A DNA stretch of 64,000 bases, taken from positions 620,001-684,000 of the forward strand of contig CBDDJJ010000002.1 of the NCBI GenBank assembly GCA_965229625.1. Reading direction: 5' to 3'. The DNA is from JANQIO01 sp965229625. GTDB taxonomy: Bacteria; Pseudomonadota; Gammaproteobacteria; Pseudomonadales; Halieaceae. Both the position numbers and the translations under genes were made by a program. Below are positions 52,660 through 61,067 of this stretch, in pieces. The first letter of the stretch is position 1. Every line of letters starts with the position of its first letter. Below the pieces are notes generated by a model that saw only the letters and a list, made by a program, of their open reading frames with translations, did no database searches and was not told the DNA's origin.

Positions 52660-53312
52660 TGGGCCTCGCTCACGGCTTCCACGGGCTCTGTACGGCGCTC
52701 CAGCTTGTCCTCGATACGCCGCAGCACGGCCAGGTTTTCCTCGCCCGGCTCATTCGCCGCGCGCATGTACACGGCCGCCAGCTTCTCACCGAACCAGACC
52801 GACTTGCCGGCGCGCATCAGGTAGCCACCGATGCCACCGACGATGGTGGTGCTCAGGGCCAGCAGGATGCCGCCGTCCACCATCCGTTGCAGCACCTCGA
52901 AGGCCCCCTGCTGGGCGGCATTGCCGGGCTCGCCCAGGGCGAACAGCAGGGCGTCGCGCATGCCGATGGCCGTCCAGATCACGCCGATGCCGAAGAACAG
53001 GCTGGCGCAGAGGTCCAGCAGTTGTTCGTGGCGTACCACGCGCGCTATCGGCGGCTCAGCCACTGCCAACAGCCCGCGCAATTGTGACAGCTGCCTGGCG
53101 TAGGCAAGCAGCACCAGGGAGAACAGCACCACTGAACCTTTCAGGTTGAGAACAGCCATCTCCCATAGATCTACCAGCAACGCCAGGCCGTGCTGCAGGA
53201 GTATTCCCGGGTCACCCTCAGGGTGCAGGTCAGCCGCGGACAGCAGACCTACTGTGCCCAGCAACAAGCCACCCAGCAGGCCGGCCAGGAAATGGCCTCC
53301 CGAATGCCACAT
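52656..53312 (-). CDS. Multi-pass membrane protein, MotA/TolQ/ExbB-like
   Basis: A 218-residue protein with four predicted helices (about residues 8-26, 55-80, 98-125 and 145-168). The last two, LFFGIGVIWTAIGMRDALLF and GILLALSTTIVGGIGGYLMR, closely recall the pore helices of MotA/TolQ/ExbB proton channels, where TTxxG lies in the last helix. The tail is charged (RRIEDKLERR). It is coupled to the genes on both sides: one-base overlap (TAATG) with the upstream lipoprotein and four bases with the ExbD-like gene. I infer a proton-driven stator. Confidence 0.72.
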   Translation of the reverse strand: MWHSGGHFLAGLLGGLLLGTVGLLSAADLHPEGDPGILLQHGLALLVDLWEMAVLNLKGSVVLFSLVLLAYARQLSQLRGLLAVAEPPIARVVRHEQLLDLCASLFFGIGVIWTAIGMRDALLFALGEPGNAAQQGAFEVLQRMVDGGILLALSTTIVGGIGGYLMRAGKSVWFGEKLAAVYMRAANEPGEENLAVLRRIEDKLERRTEPVEAVSEAQ

Positions 53313-53869
53313 TACAGTGATTGCTCGCAGGCGGTGCTCACTGCCTCGAACACCATATTGAGATCGTTGTAATGATGCTGCGCCTGACGGAAGCGCGCCT
53401 CGTCATCGAGCACCTCGAGCATACCCTCGCGCTTGAAGGCCAGCTCCTCGCGCATGGCCGCGTACAGGGCGTCTTTCTTGCGCAGAGATGAGCAGCTGCT
53501 GCGAGGCTCAACCTTGACCACATAAAACTCAGGGTCGAAGTAGCGACTGAAGGTTTCCTGGGCCTGTCGCTTCGAGATAATGCCAATGTCGACACTCTCC
53601 CGCAGCAGACCGGCAAACCGCGCCTCGTTCTCGGCGCCCGGCGATCCCTTCGCGGCCTGCAGCAAACGATCCCGATAGCGCGGGAAAGAGTAATGGCAGG
53701 CGGGCACCTTCAGTTTGTCGGATACCTCGGCAAACAGATGATCGATGTTATTGGTGCCACTCAACTGACACTGGGAGACATCCTGCCGGGGCTGCTGGCT
53801 GCAGGCGGCGACGGCTAACAGGGCCGTCAACACGCCTCCGGCGCGTATGAGTTTTGCAATCGGTTTCAT
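53312..53869 (-). CDS. Predicted lipoprotein, unknown function
   Basis: A 185-residue protein with a type II signal peptide; the lipobox is AVAAC with Cys at residue 23. The mature part is rich in charged helix-forming residues and has four further cysteines. I do not recognise a family. It sits in the middle of the tight six-gene operon between a secreted protein and the MotA/ExbB-like gene, so it probably belongs to the same envelope complex. Confidence 0.75.
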   Translation of the reverse strand: MKPIAKLIRAGGVLTALLAVAACSQQPRQDVSQCQLSGTNNIDHLFAEVSDKLKVPACHYSFPRYRDRLLQAAKGSPGAENEARFAGLLRESVDIGIISKRQAQETFSRYFDPEFYVVKVEPRSSCSSLRKKDALYAAMREELAFKREGMLEVLDDEARFRQAQHHYNDLNMVFEAVSTACEQSL

Positions 53870-53896
53870 ATCAATATCCTCCTGGTTTCCACACCA

Positions 53897-54736
53897 TCAA
53901 TTGACCAGCAAGTCGTGGTACTTGTCCTGGGTAGTCTCCTCGTCGAGCCCGATTTCAGGAATCTCGCGAGCCTGGTCGACGTCGCCCCACAGCAGCGATT
54001 TCACATCGGTGACCGTGGCGCTGATCTGGTCGGTGAGTTCGCCCCACTCCAGCTCCAGTACCAGCTCGGTGCTCTGGGAGCCGATCTCCGCCTCGATCAG
54101 GTCGAGGAAATACATGGACTGCATGGAATCCATGTAGATCTGGGAAGCGAGCACCGGCAACGAATCGCTCTGCTGTCCGCCGCGCTTCACCAGCTCGTAG
54201 TAGCGTGCGAACATCTTGCTGAGCTTGCCCTGGCGGCTTCCCTTCGACTGCACCGGCGACATGCCCTGTACGCTGGCGGTGCGACCACCGAGAATTCGCT
54301 GAACATCGCCGGGGGTCATCTTGCGGCCGATCTCGGAGCGCAGGCTGGTACCCATGGAATCGACCGTCGAATCGAGGCTGGCACGCATCCTGGGAATACT
54401 TGCCTGCATCACATCCAGCATCTCCTTGTAGCTGCCACGAATCGCCTTGCGAAGCTGCAGGCAACCGGGATCGCTGCTGTTCTCGCAGTGGGTGCTCTCG
54501 TAGGCATGCTTCTGCTTTTCCAGTTTTGCCACCACCTCGTACATCCCGCTCTCCATGTCGCGGGCGGCGCGTGATGTCTCGCTGAGGTTCTCTACCACCG
54601 AGGTCGGAAACAGGTTGATTTTCGGCCGTACCTCCGCGGGTTCGTTGACCCGCCCGTGGGCGGGGCCGACCGCTATAGCCCAGCTACAGGCCAGGACCAG
54701 CAGCGAGTGTTGAAAACGGGGTTTTGTCGTGTTCAT
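53897..54736 (-). CDS. Predicted secreted helical protein, unknown function
   Basis: A 279-residue protein with a Sec signal (SLLVLACSWAIAVGPAHG, about residues 11-28). The mature part is mostly helical and has a likely coiled coil around residues 55-120 (YEVVAKLEKQKHAYEST and nearby). Two cysteines in THCENSSDPGC could form a disulfide. It is 11 bases from the transglycosylase gene stop and 27 bases ahead of the lipoprotein gene. No family is recognised. Confidence 0.72.
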   Translation of the reverse strand: MNTTKPRFQHSLLVLACSWAIAVGPAHGRVNEPAEVRPKINLFPTSVVENLSETSRAARDMESGMYEVVAKLEKQKHAYESTHCENSSDPGCLQLRKAIRGSYKEMLDVMQASIPRMRASLDSTVDSMGTSLRSEIGRKMTPGDVQRILGGRTASVQGMSPVQSKGSRQGKLSKMFARYYELVKRGGQQSDSLPVLASQIYMDSMQSMYFLDLIEAEIGSQSTELVLELEWGELTDQISATVTDVKSLLWGDVDQAREIPEIGLDEETTQDKYHDLLVN

Positions 54737-54747
54737 CGTTTGTCCTC

Positions 54748-55788
54748 CTAGAGGGAAATAGAGCTTTCACTGTGGAGCCGGGCCGCGAGCAGGCCGCTTG
54801 CCCCAATGGCGTCCAGCGCACGCCGGCGTGCAGCGTCGTCGCTGTAGAGCAGTACCACCTGGTGCTGACCCGGCAATTCGCTGCGCTGGGCCAGCTCCAG
54901 GCCAGGAATCTGCGACTGCAGATACAGCTTGTAGTCCCGGGCGCGATAGGCCTCATTGAATGCAATCAGCACCTGATAACCTGCGCCATCGCGGACCGGC
55001 GGTGACACCAGTTCACTGCTCGGGACGTGGGGCTGATCCAGCACACGTTGCAGGTGCTGGTAGATGTACTGGCTGTACCAGCGCGCTCCCTGGGTCAGCT
55101 TCTTGCCGGCGATACGGCCGGGGCCGTAGTTATAGGCAGCCACAGCCCGGTGCAGGTTGTTGGCAAACAGCTCGTTGAGCTCTGCGATGTAGCGGGCACC
55201 GGCGTCGATGTTGGTACAGGGATCGTAGAGGTCCGCCTCGCGGATGATGCCGAGGTGGTGGCTGGTAACCGGCCAGCGAATCTGCATCACGCCGATGGCG
55301 TCCTTGTCTGAGCGCGCAGCGGGGTCGAAGCCACTCTCGCCACTGGCAATGGCCAACAGCAGGGGTTCCGGTACACCGTGTGCCGCGGCTGCCCGGGTAA
55401 AGCACTGCCGCCAGCGGAAGTCACCGACCGGAACCAGATTGTCCGCATTGACGGCAAACTCCGCCCAGCGCTGCTCCAGTTCATCCACGGCCGGCTTTAC
55501 CGGCGGATCGACAGGCTCTTGCTGCTCACCAGACTGTGCCGCTGGAGTCTCTGCTAGCGCGCCATCAATCGCGGCGTTTGCTGGATCCTCCTTTGTCTGC
55601 GCCACTATAGGCACCACCGTCTGCTCATTGGACGCGGCCTGGTTGTCTATCGGTGCATCCACCGCGACGGCGGTTTCATGTAGTGGCAGCAGTCGGTTCA
55701 GGTGCCGGTTTATCACATCGCTGTATTGCGTCGTCAGGTAGCCAGCGATAACAATTCCGGTGACCAGGCCAAAGAATGTTGATGTCAT
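54748..55788 (-). CDS. Membrane-anchored lytic transglycosylase (SLT domain)
   Basis: A 346-residue protein with an N-terminal anchor (FFGLVTGIVIAGYLTTQY), an Ala/Pro/Glu-rich spacer (about 40-110), and a Slt-type lysozyme-like domain (about 125-265). The catalytic glutamate is in LAIASGESGFDPAARS near residue 150; GVMQIRWPV and AVAAYNYGPGRIAG complete the motif set. The last 80 residues resemble no catalytic unit. Such enzymes cut peptidoglycan to make room for envelope machines. It is the second gene of the operon, 12 bases after the 443-residue protein. Confidence 0.9.
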   Translation of the reverse strand: MTSTFFGLVTGIVIAGYLTTQYSDVINRHLNRLLPLHETAVAVDAPIDNQAASNEQTVVPIVAQTKEDPANAAIDGALAETPAAQSGEQQEPVDPPVKPAVDELEQRWAEFAVNADNLVPVGDFRWRQCFTRAAAAHGVPEPLLLAIASGESGFDPAARSDKDAIGVMQIRWPVTSHHLGIIREADLYDPCTNIDAGARYIAELNELFANNLHRAVAAYNYGPGRIAGKKLTQGARWYSQYIYQHLQRVLDQPHVPSSELVSPPVRDGAGYQVLIAFNEAYRARDYKLYLQSQIPGLELAQRSELPGQHQVVLLYSDDAARRRALDAIGASGLLAARLHSESSISL

Positions 55789-55800
55789 GATTTGTCCTCC

Positions 55801-57132
55801 TCAAAGCGCCCAGCGAACGTGCTCGATAACGGTGTCCCCGCGGGCCCGGAAGTCTTCGAAACCCTCCAGGCTGCGAAAGCCCGCACACTTACGGGCTCCG
55901 AACCAGGGATTGGGACGATGTTCCGCATCCTTGATCACCAGCGGCTGCACCAGGCTCTGGCCCGCTTCAAGCCGGCCGGCCAGGCGCCCGTAGCCGTCGT
56001 GCCGGTACTGGGTGGGTTCCGAGATGCAGTGCTGGTAGTGGCCGCCGGACAGGCTGAAGGAGTAGTCGATCGGCCACTCGGAGCGATTCTCCAGGCGTAG
56101 TCTTACCTGCAAGTCGGCACTACCGGCGCGTTCCCTGCCCAGCGAGGCATCGAGCATCTCGACAGCGAGATAGTCCAATGCCGGGCGGCGCTCGTGGGTT
56201 GGGACGGATGGTGCTCCAGCCTGCTTCCAGTCGGGCGCAACACGAGAAGGCGCGGCAGGAGCCTGGTAGCGGAAGTACGCCACCGCCTGCACCGGCGCCA
56301 GCGCACTGGACTGGGGTAGGCCCTTTAACCAGAGCTGCCAGACGTCCTCGCTGAAAGCGGTGACCTTCGCGACAAGCCGGTAATCGGGCGAGGTCTCGGT
56401 GAAACCAAACTCGGCGTAGCTTCCCAGCAGGTGCCGGCTGTGGTGCAGCGTGTCCGCGAACACCGGTGGTAGGCTACTTGCGTCAAACCACGCCAGGTCG
56501 AGCCGTGTTGCCACCTGGGGCCGCAGCGAACAGGCCAGCTGCCGCTGCAGTTGCTGCGCCGCCTGCTCGATATCCCCAGCGGCCCAGGGGGCGGCCAGGC
56601 TGCCGTCAGCGGCGGCGGCCAGCGGCTGCTTCAGCGTTTCCCGCTCGGCCCCGGTCAAGCTGCCACGCCACTCCCAACTAAGAGGGGAGCCGTCAGTTGT
56701 GCCGGGCTCGACCAAGGCGATTCGCACCTGCCCCTTGCGTTTACCGGTAGCCACGGCGGACACCAGCAGGCGCAGGCGTTGGCTGTCCGGCGAAGTACAC
56801 TGCAGGTCATTGATACGGGCGGGCGTCGCGGGGATGAATACCGGAAGCGGGGCCGAAGAGTAAATCTCGATGCCTTCCCTGCCCCGCAGGTTGATGGTGA
56901 GCACCTTGACCAGGGCGTCTGCCAGGCCGTTGGCGTCCGCGTGCAGCAACTGCAGGGACTGGCCCTGGTAGCGCGGGTGCCGGGAGAGCACTTCACGAAG
57001 TTCCGGTGTCACCACGTCGCCCAGCCAGCGCGAGAGTTCGCTGCGACTGGCCGGCAATGCACTGGATGAATACACCAGTAATAGCGCCAGCAAGCTGCCA
57101 GTCAACCAGAATGCTTCGCCTTGTCTCCCCAT
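55801..57132 (-). CDS. Predicted exported protein of unknown function (443 residues)
   Basis: The N-terminus has a signal-like hydrophobic segment (LTGSLLALLLVYSSSALPA). Three conserved-looking cysteines and a C-terminal beta-rich domain (about residues 330-443, LQVRLRLENRSEWPIDYSFS) suggest a periplasmic or surface fold. Middle parts resemble the accessory domains of chaperone or FlgT-like proteins only loosely, and I do not claim a family. It is the first gene of the six-gene operon, 102 bases downstream of the histidine kinase. Confidence 0.72.
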   Translation of the reverse strand: MGRQGEAFWLTGSLLALLLVYSSSALPASRSELSRWLGDVVTPELREVLSRHPRYQGQSLQLLHADANGLADALVKVLTINLRGREGIEIYSSAPLPVFIPATPARINDLQCTSPDSQRLRLLVSAVATGKRKGQVRIALVEPGTTDGSPLSWEWRGSLTGAERETLKQPLAAAADGSLAAPWAAGDIEQAAQQLQRQLACSLRPQVATRLDLAWFDASSLPPVFADTLHHSRHLLGSYAEFGFTETSPDYRLVAKVTAFSEDVWQLWLKGLPQSSALAPVQAVAYFRYQAPAAPSRVAPDWKQAGAPSVPTHERRPALDYLAVEMLDASLGRERAGSADLQVRLRLENRSEWPIDYSFSLSGGHYQHCISEPTQYRHDGYGRLAGRLEAGQSLVQPLVIKDAEHRPNPWFGARKCAGFRSLEGFEDFRARGDTVIEHVRWAL

Positions 57133-57234
57133 GGTACTGCCTGTTCCTTAAAGCCTGGGCACAGGTTGCCACCGGGTCCCTGAACAGTTCCTGAATGGTT
57201 TGGGGAAATTACCGCTGGCGTCGAAAGGCGGGTA

Positions 57235-58641
57235 TTACGGGGCCTTCAGGCCTGGCAGCCGGACGATAAACAAGGCGCCGCCGAGGCGGGAGTGGTCGGT
57301 ATGCAAACTGCCGCCATAGGCGCTGACGATCTCCACCACGATGGATAGCCCAAGGCCGTGCCCCAGGTTGGCGGTGTCTGCGCGAGCGCCCCGGCGCAGG
57401 ATCTCGGATTCATAACCCGGCGGGATACCCTCGCCATCATCGCCCACCGTGAGCAGCAGCCAGTCCTGGCCAGACGCCGATTCAACCCGGCACTCGACAG
57501 CGATACGCTGGCGGCAGTGCTTGATGGAGTTCTCGAGGATACTGCCAAACAGGTCCTGCAGGTCCGGCTCCTCGCCGAGGAAGCTGGCGTCCCTCGCCAG
57601 CCCGGCAGTATCTATCTCCAGCTCGAGCCCACCCGCCGGTCTCGGCAAGCGCCGGTAGGCATCGACGATGCGCTGCAAGACCGGTTGCGCGACCACGGCC
57701 TGGCCCAGGATGTCCGGCGCACGCCCGTCAAGGCGCGCCCGGGTGAGCCCGCTCTCCACGACACCCAGCATCCGGTCAACCTGCTCCTGTACCAGTTCGC
57801 GATAGGCGTGGTCTGACTCTCCGCTGTTGCGAATCACCATCAACGGTGTCTTGAGCACATGGGCGAGCCGGTCCATGGTGCTGCGGACTCGCTCCCGGCG
57901 CCGTTTTTCGCTGTCCAGCAGCAGGTTGATGTTGTGGGTCAAAGGCAACAGTTCAGGCGGAAAATCGCCATCCAGTTGGTCCTGCTTGCCCTGCTGGAGC
58001 TCGTCGACGGCACCGGCGATACCGCGCAGGGGCAGCAGACCCCAGCGAACCACCAGGCACTGGGTAAACAGCAACAAAGCTGCCGCCAGCAGGCTTAACA
58101 ACAGCAGGTTGTCCCGATAGGCCTCGCGAGCGGCGATCACGCCGGCCTGGCTCTCGATCACCAGGAAGATGGCGTCGGGACCGCTGCTGCCCCAGGCAAT
58201 GCGGGTGGCATGACAGAAGTACTCGCCGTCGAGCCTGCAGGCCAGCAAACTGGGCTCAGCGCCGGTCTCCGCCAACACTGCCCGTGCCGTCTCGGCCACG
58301 GCCGCCAGCGGGTCTTCGATGGCGCCGATCTGGCCCGCCGATGGGCTCGCCCACAGTACCTCCGCCTGCGGGGACAAGATGAATGCATAGAGGCCCGAGT
58401 CGAGCAACTCCAGTCGCGACTCGTCCAGCGCGCCCACAGTCCAGGTGGTGCCGTCCCACTCGGTCGCCTTGGCCAGCAACAGCTGCATCAGGCGCAGGCG
58501 TTCCGCCTCGGCATCGAGCTGATAGCTGGCAAACGCGCGGTCCAGCAGCCAGGCAGTGAGGCCCAGGAACAGGGGCAGGATCAGTAGTGTCGCTGCGAGC
58601 AGTCGCAGCTGGATGGAAATCGGATTGCGCGAAATCGCCAT
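57235..58641 (-). CDS. Membrane sensor histidine kinase (PhoQ/QseC type)
   Basis: A 468-residue sensor kinase. It has two membrane helices (about residues 13-33 and 180-205) enclosing a periplasmic sensor, then a HAMP-like linker, and a dimerisation helix with the phosphorylatable His in DRLAHVLKTPLMVIRNS near residue 261. The ATPase domain has the N box ILENSIKHCRQ, G1 VGDDGEGIPPGY and G2 GHGLGLSIVVEIV. It lies 15 bases downstream of its response regulator. Class is from layout; the signal is unknown. Confidence 0.94.
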   Translation of the reverse strand: MAISRNPISIQLRLLAATLLILPLFLGLTAWLLDRAFASYQLDAEAERLRLMQLLLAKATEWDGTTWTVGALDESRLELLDSGLYAFILSPQAEVLWASPSAGQIGAIEDPLAAVAETARAVLAETGAEPSLLACRLDGEYFCHATRIAWGSSGPDAIFLVIESQAGVIAAREAYRDNLLLLSLLAAALLLFTQCLVVRWGLLPLRGIAGAVDELQQGKQDQLDGDFPPELLPLTHNINLLLDSEKRRRERVRSTMDRLAHVLKTPLMVIRNSGESDHAYRELVQEQVDRMLGVVESGLTRARLDGRAPDILGQAVVAQPVLQRIVDAYRRLPRPAGGLELEIDTAGLARDASFLGEEPDLQDLFGSILENSIKHCRQRIAVECRVESASGQDWLLLTVGDDGEGIPPGYESEILRRGARADTANLGHGLGLSIVVEIVSAYGGSLHTDHSRLGGALFIVRLPGLKAP

Positions 58642-58656
58642 GCAGACGCAGGCTGC

Positions 58657-59343
58657 TCAGGGACTCTCGCGAAACAGGTAACCGTGGCCGCGTACGGTCT
58701 CGATGGGCAACAGTGACTTGTCGGGATCGATCTTGCGCTTGATGCGGCCCACCAGCCCCTCGACACTGTTGGCTTTCGGGTCCGCACCGGGGTCGCGCTG
58801 GTAGCTGTCGGCAATGGTTTTCTTGGACTGCACCCTACCCGCGTTGCGCCACAGGTGTTCGAGGATTTCGTACTCCGCTTTGGTGAGCTCTACAGGCTCG
58901 GCGCCGCGGGTCACCACCCGCTTATGCCGATCGAGCTGTAGATTGCCAAATGCCAGTACCGGGCTGTCGAGCTGGGGATCACCCAGCACCCGTCGCAGGA
59001 CCGCGTCGATGTGGGCAAACAGCTCCTCCAGATAAACAGGTTTCTTGAGGTAGTCATCCGCGCCCGCCTCCATGGCCTGCACGATGCTTTCCACGTCGTT
59101 GCGGGCAGTCAGCACGATAATCGGCACCTTGTTGCCAGCCTTCCGAAGTTCGCGAATCAAGTCCAGGCCCGACATGCCAGGCAGGCCGAGGTCAATCACT
59201 GCCAGGGTATAGTCAATCTCACTGGCTTCGAACAGGCCTTCCTCGCCGTTGCCGACAAATTTCGCGTTGTAGCCGCGCTCGTGGAAACCCTTCGCCAGCT
59301 GGTCTGCCATACCCACATGGTCTTCGACGATCAGGAATCGCAT
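58657..59343 (-). CDS. OmpR/PhoP-family response regulator
   Basis: A 228-residue regulator. The receiver domain has the acidic pocket (VEDH), the phosphoacceptor Asp51 in AVIDLGLPGMSG, the conserved Thr in VLTARND and Lys in YLKKPVYLEEL. The C-terminal winged helix (about residues 125-228) has KAEYEILEHLWRNAGRVQSK and VRGHGYLFRES. Its ATG abuts the stop of the small upstream gene, and the histidine kinase follows. The gene set downstream is a plausible target, but no binding site was identified. Confidence 0.95.
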   Translation of the reverse strand: MRFLIVEDHVGMADQLAKGFHERGYNAKFVGNGEEGLFEASEIDYTLAVIDLGLPGMSGLDLIRELRKAGNKVPIIVLTARNDVESIVQAMEAGADDYLKKPVYLEELFAHIDAVLRRVLGDPQLDSPVLAFGNLQLDRHKRVVTRGAEPVELTKAEYEILEHLWRNAGRVQSKKTIADSYQRDPGADPKANSVEGLVGRIKRKIDPDKSLLPIETVRGHGYLFRESP

Positions 59344-59658
59344 CTAGTTGGTCCGCCTCGCCCTGCCGCTCTTGCGATCGTACTCGTACCAGATGATGCG
59401 GCGGCCGCGAACCTGGGCCTTGATGGCCTGTTTACCCGAATCCCTTGGTTCGACCTTGAGGATTCTGACGCAGCCCGACTTGCGCTCCTTGGCATCACAG
59501 CCTTCGAGCTTCTCAATGGCGCGCTGCGCGCCGGGGGCTTGCGCCTGCACCACTGGAGAAAACCAGGTACAGGCGGTAACTATGAGAGCGAAAAGCAACA
59601 CAGCGGGCCGACAAACGTGAGATTTGTCATGCGGGCTGTGGTCAGACAGGTTTAACAT
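59344..59658 (-). CDS. Small predicted exported protein upstream of the two-component pair
   Basis: From the ATG at 59658 it has 104 residues with a hydrophobic export segment (PAVLLFALIVTACTWFSPVV, about 18-37) and a basic mature part containing two cysteines (GCDAKERKSGCVRILKVE). A lipid-attachment site is not clear, though TAC occurs. Its stop abuts the response-regulator start and its 5' end overlaps the glycine-zipper gene by 17 bases. Small exported proteins next to PhoPQ-type systems often modulate the sensor; that is only inference here. Confidence 0.65.
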   Translation of the reverse strand: MLNLSDHSPHDKSHVCRPAVLLFALIVTACTWFSPVVQAQAPGAQRAIEKLEGCDAKERKSGCVRILKVEPRDSGKQAIKAQVRGRRIIWYEYDRKSGRARRTN

Positions 59659-60265
59659 CCAGCGCGATCCACTCCCCTGGATCGTAGTCCATGCGCGTGT
59701 AGAACTCCTCGCCATTGTAGCGATAGCGCACCGCATACTCTACTACCTCACGCCGGGCGCGATCGTCCTGGTACCCGCAGGGACCATCCACCACAACCCG
59801 GCGCCTGTGCTCGAGTTGATTGCCGAGATCGCGGCCAATGGACGCGCCCAGGACGCCGCCTGCAACCGCCGCGACCCCGGGGTCACCGTGCCTGTCACCC
59901 AGCCGGTGCCCGACGGCGCCGCCGATGATTGCGCCCAGCAGCGTTGAGGTGTAGCTGCCCCGGGGGCGATGCTCATCGACATAGCGGACGCAGCTACCGT
60001 GCTGCCGGCCGGAATCGACGTAGCGATAGATCGGTTCAACGCTGAGAACGCGCCCGTACACCACACTATGATGCTGGGAGCGACCTTCGCCGTACCTGTT
60101 TCCACGGGGTTGCTTCACCGTAACGACGGTTTTCACGACCGTCGTTTCATGGGGGTGGCTGTAGTGCTCCTTGACGACAACCCGGGTCGACTGGCCGTGG
60201 TGCGCCAGCGCTACAGCCGGCCCCAGTGCCGCCAGGCAGGTGATAATAGCCATTGTCCGTTTCAT
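59642..60265 (-). CDS. Glycine-zipper 2TM-domain envelope protein
   Basis: A 207-residue protein with a Sec signal (MAIITCLAALGPAVALA) and a glycine-zipper motif (STLLGAIIGGAVGHRLGD, then VAAVAGGVLGASIGRDLGNQ), as in the 17-kDa antigen/SlyB group of outer-membrane proteins. The region before it is His/Arg/Val-rich. A GAGGAGG ribosome-binding site sits ahead of the ATG at 60265. It is the first gene of the minus-strand run that includes the two-component pair; slyB-like genes are PhoPQ targets in enterics. Confidence 0.82.
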   Translation of the reverse strand: MKRTMAIITCLAALGPAVALAHHGQSTRVVVKEHYSHPHETTVVKTVVTVKQPRGNRYGEGRSQHHSVVYGRVLSVEPIYRYVDSGRQHGSCVRYVDEHRPRGSYTSTLLGAIIGGAVGHRLGDRHGDPGVAAVAGGVLGASIGRDLGNQLEHRRRVVVDGPCGYQDDRARREVVEYAVRYRYNGEEFYTRMDYDPGEWIALDVKPV

Positions 60266-60360
60266 GCTGCGGCCTCCTCTGTACCGTTGGGTACAAATTA
60301 GCAAGCGCATGCTGAACAGTTGCTGAACCAGGGTGACGAACTTCCACCTATCCCTAACGA

Positions 60361-60383
60361 AAAAGCCGCCCTGGTGGGCGGCC
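60361..60383 (-). terminator. Rho-independent terminator of the VPxPA-CTERM gene
   Basis: On the minus strand GCCGCCC and GGGCGGC form a 7-bp stem with a 4-base loop, followed by TTTT (60365-60361). It lies just downstream of the stop of the CTERM gene. Confidence 0.8.
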
Positions 60384-60410
60384 TTCGCTCAGAAGTAACA
60401 AGCCTGTCGC

Positions 60411-61067
60411 TTAGGCGGCAAATCGTGGTCTTTTCTGCCTGGTAGCAAATCCGAAGAAACCGACAAGCGCTGAGGCAAACAGCCAGGCTGCCGCAGGTAT
60501 GGGGATCACCGTAGTTGTGAGAGATTCACTGTAATCACCGTCTCTGCCCACGGAGCCAACGTGAATACCAACTCGTAAATCACCTGATCCGAGGGCAGCC
60601 AGGATCAACGATGCGTCAGTTCCAAAAAAAGTAATGCCGAACCACTCACCATTATCGATGCCATTCTTGTTGTCTCCGGAAGGGTTTTCTGCCTGAGTGC
60701 TGAAGTCAGAAGAAAAAGAAATCGGATTCCCGGCAGGGAAGTTATCACCCGGCACTTCGATCGACTGAAAATCAACTCCACCGCCCGAGGCCGTTCCGCC
60801 ACTTTCATCAAACAGGTAGTCAGTCGGATCGAGCAGATTCAGCGCGTCATCAAAAAATATCTCTTTCACTGCCGCGTTGGCTCCATCACCCACATTGAAC
60901 TGGAAGTAGGTGTCGGGGCCCGCGCCCTCAACGTCAACCGTTATCAGCGAGGCAACCGAACCGCAATCACCGGAGTTGTTGGTCAAACACCCAAAACCAA
61001 ACGTCGCGGCGTGTGCGTAGTTGACCGAACAGAGCAAGCATAGGGCTAACTTAATGATTTTGTGCAT
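60411..61067 (-). CDS. Exported protein with PEP-CTERM-like (VPxPA) sorting tail
   Basis: A 218-residue protein with a Sec signal (LALCLLCSVNYAHA) and a beta-rich middle (VEGAGPDTYFQFNVGDGANA). The C-terminus has the tripartite sorting signal: VIPIPAAAW, a hydrophobic helix (LFASALVGFFGFATR) and a basic tail. Such tails are processed by exosortases and the proteins reach the surface or exopolysaccharide matrix; the form here is the VPLPA-type variant. No exosortase lies in the window. It is transcribed alone and ends at a terminator. Confidence 0.85.
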   Translation of the reverse strand: MHKIIKLALCLLCSVNYAHAATFGFGCLTNNSGDCGSVASLITVDVEGAGPDTYFQFNVGDGANAAVKEIFFDDALNLLDPTDYLFDESGGTASGGGVDFQSIEVPGDNFPAGNPISFSSDFSTQAENPSGDNKNGIDNGEWFGITFFGTDASLILAALGSGDLRVGIHVGSVGRDGDYSESLTTTVIPIPAAAWLFASALVGFFGFATRQKRPRFAA

